Shown here one piece after another: positions 57,201 through 64,000 of a stretch of DNA of 64,000 bases. A model generated the notes under the pieces. It was not told the origin of the DNA. It searched no databases and saw nothing but the letters and a program-made list of their open reading frames with translations. A program made the translations under genes and the position numbers. Numbering within the stretch: the first letter of the stretch is position 1; each line of letters opens with the position of its first letter. This DNA comes from Portulaca oleracea (lineage: Eukaryota > Streptophyta > Magnoliopsida > Caryophyllales > Portulacaceae): assembly GCA_029582165.1 (NCBI GenBank), contig CM055884.1, positions 18,569,037-18,633,036 on the forward strand, in the 5' to 3' direction.

Positions 57201-57861
57201 AGGGGCGGGGAGAGAGAGATAGAATTGAGAGAGAGTGCCGTGAGAGATGATGGAGAGAAAGGTTGGCCTTTAGATCCAAATTTTTCTTTCGACTTTCCTC
57301 ATTTTTGAAGGGGGAATTTGTTATTCTTTCTTACCTTAAGTTTTCCATGCACTTTTACAATTATTATTTTTTTTCCATTCCTTTTTCTGAGTTCAAACAA
57401 AGGAAACATATTCATTTTTCAATTTTTATTTCTTTCCACCCCTTTTTGTGCTGTCCAAACACACCTTGAGAAAAGTTGATAATGTATTCATGTCTAGTTT
57501 AAAGGTTCCATTGCTTAAAGTCTGGTTTGAGAAGGCAAGAGCAAATGTTGCTTAAATAAATGTGGTTATGGGATCATGTGCATTGAAGGCATATGACTGG
57601 CATTGGCAGAAGGAATTACCTCAACTGCAAATATGGAGTATGTTAACCAATGCCTTGGTTTGAGAGATTGTTCATGGTTGTGTAGGTACAAAGGATGCAG
57701 TGAAGAAGATGATACAATATGAGGGTTTTGCCGGATTCTACAAAGGGATGAGCACAAAAATCGTGCAGAGTGTTCTTGCTGCTGCAATTCTATTTATGGT
57801 GAAGGAGGAACTGGTGAAAGGTACCCGACTATTACTTGGAAAGCGTGCTGCTACTTCGTAA
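43039..57861 (+). CDS. PXN: Peroxisomal NAD carrier, 11 exons, intact
   Basis: Exons: 43039-43119, 43335-43412, 43794-43868, 47213-47343, 47694-47748, 48173-48277, 52703-52771, 52840-52947, 53117-53185, 53344-53398, 57686-57861. They sum to 1002 nt (333 residues plus TAA) with GT-AG borders and matching phases. The protein is a mitochondrial carrier family member with three repeats, marked by [23 protein letters not shown] and YPLLVVKARLQ, and by [18 protein letters not shown] and GFYKGMSTK after them. These atypical PLQ/PIW/PLL signatures and the start [15 protein letters not shown] fit plant PXN (Arabidopsis At2g39970), which imports NAD into peroxisomes in exchange for adenine nucleotides and supports beta-oxidation. 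Six membrane helices expected. No stop or frameshift, so likely functional despite 14.8 kb span. Introns 3, 6 and 10 are 3.3, 4.4 and 4.3 kb because of transposons. Confidence 0.94.
44084..45512. mobile_element. hAT-like MITE in PXN intron 3 (outer element)
   Basis: Ends TAGAGCTGGCAAAAATCTG and, inverted, CAGATTTTTGCCAACCCTA. Just inside both ends lie GGTTCGGAC/GTCCGA-type sequences. Flanking 8 bp (TAGAGGAG and GGAAGGAG) agree at 5 of 8 positions, as expected for an old 8-bp hAT duplication. Split by the insertion at 44153. Confidence 0.6.
44153..45280. mobile_element. TIR element GGCCCTGTTTGGCA nested in the hAT-like MITE
   Basis: Left end GGCCCTGTTTGGCA, right end TGCCAAATAGGGC, with subterminal CAAACAACTA repeats. 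TTG on both sides (44150-44152, 45281-45283) may be a 3-bp target duplication, as in PIF/Harbinger elements. About 1.1 kb, AT-rich, no transposase. Confidence 0.6.
45530..46009 (-). mobile_element. Solo LTR in PXN intron 3
   Basis: 480 bp bounded by TGTTAGA and TCTAACA. A TATA box on the minus strand (ACTATAAATAGAAG, near 45707-45720) fixes the orientation. No internal domain or second LTR adjoins it, and no clear target duplication is visible. Confidence 0.55.
49125..49552. mobile_element. Foldback MITE in PXN intron 6 (family M1, copy 1)
   Basis: Inverted ends GGATGATAATACATTGGAC and (right) GTATTATCGTCCAATAATCC, with inner TATTGGACAATAATGCAC repeats in both arms. The same family occurs at 51524-52082. 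Confidence 0.65.
50311..50808. mobile_element. GC-rich TIR-like element in PXN intron 6
   Basis: Left CTTAGTTTTAAAAATCC, right GCTATTTTAATCTAAG, with inner GCGCCTCG and GCGCTTCACGC repeats on both sides. An island of GC in an AT-rich intron; no coding sequence. Confidence 0.4.
50826..51190. mobile_element. Hairpin MITE in PXN intron 6
   Basis: Arms of about 160 bp pair around a centre near 51010: TAACCTATTTACTCTGACTA opposite TAGTCAGAGTAAATAGGTTA, and GAACTTTTCAAGGGTGCC opposite GGTACCTTTAAAAGTTC. Ends GGGTTTTTAGCTCTAAATAA and GGATTATTTAGACGC. Same architecture as the MITE at 23198-23553. Confidence 0.7.
51204..51255. repeat. (TA)n microsatellite beside hairpin MITE
   Basis: About 50 bp of TA repeat preceded by GTGTGTG. 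The Tyr/Ile frame here is an artefact. Confidence 0.9.
51524..52082. mobile_element. Foldback MITE in PXN intron 6 (family M1, copy 2)
   Basis: Ends AGGGTTTTTGGATACTAATA and TATTAGCGTCCAAAAATCCT, with several AACTTTGAGG...GACAATAATGCAC blocks in each arm. ATTTAAA flanks both ends and is the likely target duplication. Confidence 0.7.
53230..53268 (+). pseudogene. Relic copy of PXN exon 10 inside intron 9
   Basis: AGCTAGACAATGAATTGGCA followed by TGGACAAAGGACATCTGGAG lines up with exon 10 (AGCTAAACAACGTATTGGCA, then TGGACAAAAGACATCAGTAT) at about 33 of 40 positions. It lies about 110 bp upstream in the same orientation and lacks a splice acceptor and the GCGAGGCTCC start, so it should not be used. 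Confidence 0.7.
54531..55280. mobile_element. hAT-like MITE in PXN intron 10
   Basis: Ends TAGGGGTGAGCAAAATCGG and CGGTTTTTTTGCTCACCCTTTA, inner GGATCC/GGATCTGGATC repeats. Typical hAT-type MITE termini. The 8-bp flanks do not match clearly. Confidence 0.65.
55750..56965. mobile_element. hAT MITE nested in the outer TIR element
   Basis: Starts TAGGGATATCAAAATGG, ends CAAGTGCCATCCCTA, with exact 8-bp target duplication TGAGAGAG at 55742-55749 and 56966-56973. TAGGGATGGCA ends are usual for plant hAT MITEs. Split by the Mutator-type MITE at 55981. Confidence 0.85.
55981..56600. mobile_element. Mutator-type MITE nested in the hAT MITE
   Basis: 620 bp, arms of about 240 bp: GAGTAAATTACATTTACC and GGTAAATTTAATTTACTC at the ends, ATTTTCCGGCGAACATTAAA and TTTAATGTTTGCCGGAAAAT inside. 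Target duplication AAATTTATAC/AAACTTATAC (55971-55980, 56601-56610; 9 of 10). Like the element at 14118 it starts GAG and makes a 10-bp duplication. Confidence 0.85.
56974..57250 (+). repeat. GA-rich minisatellite with ATTAAAATGGGTGCGTGAGAGA units
   Basis: Irregular repeats of (A/T)AAAATGGGTGCGTG plus GAGAGAGA runs. The same motif (ATCAAAATGGGCGCTTGAGA) lies at 55725-55749, the other side of the nested hAT insertion, so the hAT split this block. Confidence 0.7.
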
Positions 57862-57929
57862 CTACTCTGGCTCTGGCTCGCCTCATTTAGTGCTTTTAGT
57901 GTATGTATGAAAACATTCGGCCACTGATA

Positions 57930-57935
57930 AATAAA
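57930..57935 (+). terminator. PXN: PXN poly(A) signal
   Basis: AATAAA about 70 bp after the PXN stop codon; the usual near-upstream element of plant 3' ends. Confidence 0.6.
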
Positions 57936-58162
57936 AAGTGATTAGATGGTGAATTGCTTTTATCATAGGATCCCCCGTATTTGTTATCCTGGACATCCTT
58001 CTGAGCAGGGAATTCATGCCCTACAAAGTAGCCACAGTATATTGTCTGCATGGATTTGTAAAACCTAGATGATTGCTTCTCTCATTATCTCTGTCCACTC
58101 ATATTGTGAATATTCGAAGCCCTATCCGATTATGCTTCCATGTTGTTCATGATGGTATTTCT

Positions 58163-58814
58163 TGTTAATTGTGGAGGTTTTATGTTAATGGCAACAAGGC
58201 TCTTTCTCATTCTTTTTATCTTCCCTTTGTCCCACATAGGAAGAGTTGGAGAGTTTTAAGTGGGTTTAAATATTCCACTCTCCTATGGGTTGTTGTATTG
58301 GCTTGAAGGTGGGTTTGGTTTGGGCCTCCGCGCGCGCGCCGCCGCCGTCCATCCGGGCCGGGCGCGGGTCGAGGGTCGGGTGGTTTTGATCCGGTTTGAT
58401 ATTTTTTTGAGTCATTAAATTGATAGGCGATAATATCTTTGACCGAATTAATTCCGATACAGATTTTACGCCTTGCCCTTTATTACTCCTTGATTCTTGC
58501 CTGCCATTAAGTTCTTTGTCTTTTCAGTTTCCTCTTCCATCAGATCTGTTTCCACCCTATAAATTGGTGTTCTAGTTGTTGTTTGAACACAGAAAAACAT
58601 GAGCTTCTTCTTTTTCTTTCTCTCCGGCATACACATTCTTCCATACTCAAGTTCCCGCCACGAGTGCACGTGTCCAGGGCTAACCGAGTTAACCTTGGGG
58701 AGCGGCCGGTTTTTCTCGATTGGCACCTAGGTCGAGCCGAGTCGCTTTCAGCGGTGGTTATCCCACGGCTCAGTTTCTTTCTCTCCACAGCCTTGATCTT
58801 ATACTTTTCTAACA
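58163..58814 (+). repeat. 5' LTR of second copia element
   Basis: TGTTAATTG to about TTTTCTAACA (end estimated, about 650 bp). TATA box at 58558-58564 (CTATAAATTGG). Contains a CG/CCG microsatellite (GCGCGCGCCGCCGCCG near 58330). No standard Met-tRNA primer site follows; the next bases are ATTTGAAAGCG. Confidence 0.8.
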
Positions 58815-58834
58815 ATTTGAAAGCGAATTGATCA

Positions 58835-59640
58835 ATGGCTGCCCCACAAAAAACCCTTGCTGAAATCTACACAATCGAGTCCTTCGATGGAACCAATTAC
58901 AAGCGATGGTCTCAGAAATTGCTTCTTTGTCTGGAGCAACTGGAGATCGATTATGTTCTGTCGTCTCCACATATCGAAGATCCAGATGCTCTGTCTCCTC
59001 AAAATGATCCGCAGGACTCCTCATCGCTCCAAGAACTCCAGTTGTCCCGCTCGATGAGAATGCCAAGAAGAAACTGGAGAAAGACAACAAAGTGGCCCGA
59101 AGTTATCTTCTCAACAATATGACGAACCCGCTGTTTGATTTGTTCGTTGTCTTCAAGTCAGCCAAGGCTATATGGCAGAAACTGGAAATCAAATATGGTG
59201 ATGACGATGCTGGGAAAAAGAAGTATGTGGATGGCAAGTGGCTGCAGTTCCAGATCCTTGACGATCAACCCATTATGGAACAGGTTCGTGTCTATGAGAA
59301 CCTGTGTGCCGAAGTGCTGAATGAAGGAATGAAGATGTGCGACGTTTTGCAAGCAAATGTTCTGATCGAGAAATTCCCACCATCATGGGCTGACTACAGG
59401 AATCATCTCAAGATAAGAAGAAAGATCTGACTCTTCAAGAGCTAATTAGTCATATGAGGACCGAGGAAGCAAATCGTCTGAAAGATAAGATGACTTCTCT
59501 TTCTTTGAATTCTGTTAAAGCTAACTTAGTTGAATCTGTTGTACAATCTAATAAAGACAGGTTCAAGGGAAAAAATAAGAAGGATCAGAAGTAGTCTAAG
59601 CATCAGAATCAAATGAACAAGCCTAGCAGTAAAATCCAGA
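58835..59640 (+). pseudogene. copia gag (broken)
   Basis: ATG at 58835 opens MAAPQKTLAEIYTIESFDG and YKRWSQKLLLCLEQL, the N-terminus of a copia gag. A frameshift near 59090 moves to LLNNMTNPLFDLF, WQKLEIKYG and LIEKFPPSWADY (to 59430), and a second shift follows at KIRRK. The stretch then reads LTLQELISHMRTEEANRLKD before a TAG near 59592. The gag would form the particle shell. Confidence 0.8.
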
Positions 59641-59654
59641 AGCCTAAAGTCACT

Positions 59655-60065
59655 TGTTATGTCTGTGGCAAACCAGGCCATAAGGCATATCAGTGTAAAC
59701 AACGAGGCGAACGGACCAGCGAAACCCTCTGGACAGAATGGTGGACAAAATCAAGCTAACCTGACTGAAGATCCTGAAGTGTTTTGTGCAGTAACGGTGG
59801 AAGCTAATCTCGTTACCAATAACACTGAATGGATTCTGGACAATGCTGCGACCAGACATTTCTGCACTAACAAGGAGGGATGCATGATTTTGATGGAGTT
59901 CTGATGGTGAACAAGTCTTCATGGGCAATGCTACCACAATGGTGTTGGGTAAAGGAAAGGTTCTCCTTAAATTTATACGGAAAGTCTTTATATCTTAACA
60001 ATGTGCTGTATGTACCTTCCCTTCGTAGAATCTTAGTTTCCGGTAGTCTCATTGATGTTGCTTGA
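59655..60065 (+). pseudogene. copia CCHC knuckle and protease (broken)
   Basis: CYVCGKPGHKAYQC (59655-59696) is a normal CX2CX4HX4C knuckle, out of frame with what follows. The protease region has WILDNAATRHFC near 59830 where the family has Asp-Ser-Gly: Ser is Asn and Gly is Ala, so the active site is lost. LYVPSLRRILVSGSLI at about 60010 is the end of the protease domain. Confidence 0.8.
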
Positions 60066-60327
60066 TTTGATGTGATCCAAAATGCTGGAAAAATAGTTAT
60101 ACTTAGTAATGGGGTTTTTGTTGGGAAGTGGAATCTTAGCAATGACTTATATGTTCGAATGTTGCTTACGATGCTAATGGAAATGCTTCTACTTACCTTA
60201 TATTCTTTGAGTCTGTTGATCTTTGGCATGGTAGACTTGGACATGTGAACTATGCTTCTTTAAGCAGACTAAAGAACATGAAACTAATTCGAATGTTAGC
60301 ATGAGAAAATTGTTCTAAATGTGATAT

Positions 60328-60975
60328 TTGGTTGAGGCAAAATTTGCTAAGAAACCTTTCAAATCTGTAACTACTAGATCAACTCAGTTGCTTGAACTCA
60401 TTCATTCGGACTTAGCAGACTTCAAGAACACAATGAGTAGAGGAGGAAAGAAATGGTATATTACTTTTGTAGATGGTACTTCTAGATATACGAGTTTACC
60501 TCTTAAAGTCTAAAGATGAGGTCAAGAAATGTTCATAAAATACAAAGGCGAAGTTGAGAATCAACTAGACAGAAAATCAAGAGGCTTAGGTCTGATAGGG
60601 GTGGTGAATATGATTCGACTTCTTTGGCTGTTTTCTGTGAGAAAAATGGTATTATTCATGAGACTGCCGCCCCTTATACCCCACAACAGAATGGTGTAGC
60701 TGAACGCAAGAATCGTACCCTTAAAGAAATGATGAATGCCATGCTTATAAGTTCTGGATTACCTGATAATATGTGGGGAGAAGCTGTTTTAATCGCATGT
60801 TTTGTTCTTAATAGAGTTCCCATAAAAGATGGACCGGACCCTATGAACTTTGGAAAGGGTATGCCCGAACTTAAATTATTTTAAAGTGTGGGGTGTTTGG
60901 CTAAAGTTGCTTTGCCTAGTCATAAACGTACCAACATAGGCCCAAAGACTTTCGATCTTTGTTTTCATTGGTTAT
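60328..60975 (+). pseudogene. copia integrase (broken)
   Basis: LELIHSDLADFK (first Asp), WYITFVDGTSRYT (the family has Asp-Asp-X-Ser-Arg; the second Asp is Gly here), then TAPYTPQQNGVAERKNRTL with the catalytic Glu, MWGEAVLIACFVLNRVP. Frames change near 60510 and a stop lies at 60882-60884. CCHH-type zinc site upstream is damaged. Confidence 0.8.
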
Positions 60976-61002
60976 GCTCAAAATAGTGCTGCTTATCGTT
61001 TT

Positions 61003-62525
61003 ATGTCTTTGAATGATAATTCTATTTCTGAATATAGAGATGCTGAGTTTTTTGAGCATGTATTTCCATTGAAAAAGAATGTGTCTAATTCAAGAGTTGA
61101 TGTTGTGCCTAATGTTGTGCCTGATCATGTGCTTGAAAATGTGAACTTGCCTTCTTCTAGTTCTAATATTAGAGTTGTAGTAGTTGAACCTAGAAGGAGT
61201 AAGAGGCAAAGGACAACTACTGATTTTAGACCTGATTTTGTTACTGCTTTTCTAGTTGAAGTTTCTACCTGTTATGATGTGGATGCCTTGACTGAGGATT
61301 TTGTGTCTTTATTTCTTGTTGAAGAAGATCCAAAAACTTATGCAGAAGCTATTAGGTCTATTGACGCAACTTTTTGGAAAGAAGCTATCAAAGTGAAATA
61401 GATTCCTAGAGTCTAATAAAACTTGGGAATTAAGCGGTTGCCTAGAGGTTGTAGACCTATTAGTAGTAAATGGATTTTCAAAAGAAATTAAGTGACGGAT
61501 CGATTGATAAATCTGAGGCCAGACTTGTTATTAGAGGTTTTGATCAAAAGAAAGGGATAGATTATTTTGACACATATTCTCCTGTGACCAAAATAAGTAC
61601 CATTAGAACTTTGATTGCACTTGCTGCTATTTTTGATCTTGTTGTGCATCAAATGGATGTTAAGACAGCTTTTCTTAATGGTGACTTAGAGGAAGAAATT
61701 TATATGACTCAACCCGAGGGTTGTGAGGTTCCTGGTCAAAAGAATAAAGTGTGTAAGTTGAAAAAATCCCTTTATGGTCTAAAACAAGCTCCCAAACAGT
61801 GGTTTGAGAAATTTGATAGTTCTCTTGTGAAAAATGGATTTATAGCAAATTTGTCTGATTCTTGTGTTTATTCAAAGATGATTGGATCAGATTGTGTGCT
61901 CATATGCTTATATGTTGATGATATGCTGATCTTTGGTGCAAATTTGCTTGTAGTCAATGAGACTAAAAATTTGTTGTCTTCTTTGTTTGAAATGAAAGAT
62001 ATGGGTGAAGCTAATGTAATCTTAGGGATTAAAATTCGGAAAACCAATTCTGGTTATGCTTTATGTCAGTCCCACTATATTGAGAAAGTGTTAAAGAAAT
62101 TTAACCATTTTGATGTGACACCTGTTAGAACTCCCTATGATCCAAGTATTTCATTGAAGAAGAACAACGGACCTAGTGTGTCTCAATCCGAATCTGCTAA
62201 AATCATAGGAAGTGTAATGTTCTTGATGAACTTTACTCGTCCCGATATTGCTTATGCTGTGAGTAGATTGAGTCGTTATACACATAACCCTAGTCAAGAA
62301 CATTGGAATGCACTTCATCGTTTGCTTAAGTATCTTAAGGGTCTGATTGATTGGTGTTTGCATTTTAATAAGTTTCTATTTGTTGTAGAAGGATATTGTG
62401 ATGCAAACCGGGTTTCGATAATGATGAAGTCGGTTCTACTAGTGGTTATGTTTTACTTTGGGTGGAGGGCTATTTCATGGAAGTGCAAAGCAGACTTGCA
62501 TAGCCCGTTCCACCATGGAATCTGA
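61003..62525 (+). pseudogene. copia reverse transcriptase (largely open)
   Basis: 61003-61401 holds the linker (RRSKRQRT, TYAEAIRSIDATFWKEAIK). After a frame break, 61470-62525 is one long frame with RLVIRGFDQKKGIDYFDTYS, MDVKTAFLNGDLEEEIYM, LYGLKQAPKQWFEKF, the catalytic YVDDML (61911-61928), LGIKIRKT and FTRPDIAYAVSRLSRY. It is the best preserved part. RNase H starts as EGYCDANRVS and then frameshifts. Confidence 0.88.
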
Positions 62526-63443
62526 GTTTATTGCTCTTGAGTTGGCAGTCGAAGCGAGTGGCTTAGAGGTGCAGTAGTAGGCGTGCCACTATGGGAAAGT
62601 CAAAAGACACCTATCTCTATACATTGTGACTCATGAGGCGATTGGAGTGGCACATAACCGTGTCTATAACGGAAAGAGGAGACATATCCGTGTGAGACAT
62701 AGTGCGGTGAGACAATTCTTTGGAACATGGTGTCATGTCCTTGTTGTATGTGCGATCCGAGAAGAATTTGGCGCATCCACCAAGGGATTGACTAGAAGAG
62801 TTGTTCTCGAAGCATCGAGGGGGATAGGGCTTAAGCCTATAGCTTGAAGAGGTATGGTGGATCCCAAATATTTGGTCAAACGAAACTATACTAATCTTCG
62901 AGGTGCACTACATTCTTATCCCTATGGTGCATAGTAGTGTTTTTAAGGTATTATTCTCTCTATGAATCCACGCCCATTGTGGGGGGTGCCTGTGAGATGC
63001 ACTGATGGATTCACCGATTGAAGAATGAGAGGTTGAGCTATTTGCTCTTAATAATTCCATAGTCACTTTTGTGGTAGTCCATGTTGAGATGGACTTGATG
63101 GAATTACCTACGTAAGTGTGAAGGTTTGGCCGCCTTCTATGAGAGATTTAGGCTATCTCTCTAGAGCGCTTATGAGTCCTAAGGTATGCGTATGGCCATA
63201 AAGGCGCAAATGTTTCTATCGCGGAGTATGGATTTCTTCAGGGTTGATATGTGTTGTGGGGGTCTCAATCAAGCCCTTACAAGTTCAAGGCCTAGTCCAC
63301 TTGTCAGATTGTTGATTGTTGCCTCATTCCACTAATGTGTCAATTCAAATCTAAAGATATTGACGCCTAAGTATCTGACCCGGTTTCTGCCCAGGTTTCT
63401 TTCTTTTCTTTTCCTTTCCCCTTGTATGCCATTAGTGGGGGAT
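62526..63443 (+). pseudogene. copia RNase H remnant and 3' untranslated region
   Basis: Scattered pieces of RNase H in several frames: STMESEFIALELAVEASG-like near 62512-62565, HCD near 62620, IGVAHNRVYNGKRRHIRVRH near 62640-62700. From about 62850 to 63443 the DNA is non-coding and ends in a purine tract ATTAGTGGGGGA before the 3' LTR. Confidence 0.65.
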
Positions 63444-64000
63444 TGTTAATTGTGGAGGTTTTATGTTAATGGCAACAAGGCTCTTTCTCATTCTTTTTAT
63501 CTTCCCTTTGTCCCACATAGGAAGAGTTGGAGAGTTTTAAGTGGGTTTAAATATTCCACTCTCCTATGGGTTGTTGTATTGGCTTGAAGGTGGGTTTTAT
63601 GGAGGAGGGTTTGGTTTGGGCCTCCACACGCGCGCGCGCGCCGCCGCCGCCGTCCGTCCGTCCGGGTCGGGCGCGGGTCGTGGGTCGGGTGGTTTTGATT
63701 CGGTTTGATATTTTTTTGAGTCATTAAATTGATAGGCGATAATATCTTTGACCGAATTAATTCCGATCCAGATTTTACGCCTTGCCCTTTATTACTCCTT
63801 GATTCTTGCCTGCCATTAAGTTCTTTGTCTTTTCAGTTTCCTCTTCCATCAGATCTGTTTCCTCCCTATAAATTGGTGTTCTAGTTGTTGTTTGAACACA
63901 CAGAAAAAACACAGGCTTCTTCTCTTCTTTTCTTTTCTCTGGGCATACACATTCTTCCATACTCCAAGTTCCTGGCCACGAGTGCACGTGTCCAGGGGCT
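63444..64000 (+). repeat. 3' LTR of second copia element (truncated by window end)
   Basis: Matches the 5' LTR with few substitutions. It has 15 bp more after GAAGGTGGGTTT (TATGGAGGAGGGTTT) and longer CG/CCG/CCGT repeats near 63630-63662. TATA box CTATAAATTGG near 63867. Confidence 0.88.

Larger units (their letters stand above)
55438..57465. mobile_element. Outer TIR element in PXN intron 10 (GGGCGTGTTTGAACTGC)
   Basis: Left GGGCGTGTTTGAACTGCC, right GTGCTGTCCAAACACACC: inverted ends with a few mismatches. Without later insertions it would be about 810 bp, largely GA-rich minisatellite. TTA/TGA flanks could be a 3-bp PIF/Harbinger duplication with one change. Confidence 0.55.
58163..64000 (+). 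mobile_element. Second Ty1/copia element, LTR-flanked, decayed inside, cut by window end
   Basis: LTRs start at 58163 and 63444, both TGTTAATTGTGGAGG. The interior has gag, CCHC, protease, integrase, reverse transcriptase and RNase H remnants in Ty1/copia order. The LTRs agree closely, yet the coding part has many stops and frameshifts. The copy inserted about 300 bp downstream of PXN, in the same orientation. Target duplication cannot be tested because the right end is outside. Confidence 0.9.

Overview
The window is nuclear DNA of a flowering plant, most likely a dicot. The evidence is GT-AG spliced genes, AT-rich intergenic DNA with long (TA)n runs, and plant-specific mobile elements: Ty1/copia with an initiator-Met-tRNA primer site, Ty3/gypsy of Athila-, Tekay- and Tat-like types, an L1-type LINE, and Stowaway, hAT and Mutator derivatives. 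I cannot name the species. No tRNA, rRNA or CRISPR locus was found.

Only one gene looks intact: PXN, the peroxisomal NAD carrier, on the + strand at 43039-57861. Its 11 exons join in phase to a 333-residue mitochondrial-carrier-family protein. Three of its introns exceed 3 kb because transposons landed in them, often inside one another. All other coding sequence belongs to mobile elements and is broken by stops, frameshifts or altered catalytic residues.

Layout. 1-2300: 3' end and long terminal repeat (LTR) of an Athila-like Ty3/gypsy element with a palindrome array in its LTR. 2301-7163: AT-rich spacer with a dispersed repeat that ends in (TA)n. 7169-12574: complete but inactive Ty1/copia element with LTRs of only about 103 bp and a 5-bp target duplication. 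12941-13219: Stowaway MITE. 14118-15496: Mutator-like element with 116-bp inverted termini and a 10-bp target duplication. About 15600-21707: L1-type LINE with a repeated 5' region. 21917-22650: AT-punctuated tandem duplication and microsatellites. 22651-28635: 6-kb structure bounded by two nearly identical inverted arms of about 900 bp. 28681-29655: five-copy array with (TA)n spacers, running into a minus-strand LTR (to about 30749). About 30970-32857: plus-strand Tekay-like LTR.

32858-41272: remnant of a minus-strand Tat-type Ty3/gypsy element. Reading along the minus strand, it has an integrase C-terminus, then two genes on the opposite strand (a DUF7745-like gene and a spliced plant-mobile-domain gene, each with its own TATA box), a 38-bp minisatellite, a polypurine tract and an LTR. 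A short hairpin-forming repeat occurs 11 times here and clusters upstream of all three TATA boxes. This is the most unusual system in the window.

58163-64000: a second Ty1/copia element, with two similar LTRs around a heavily decayed interior; its 3' LTR runs off the window.
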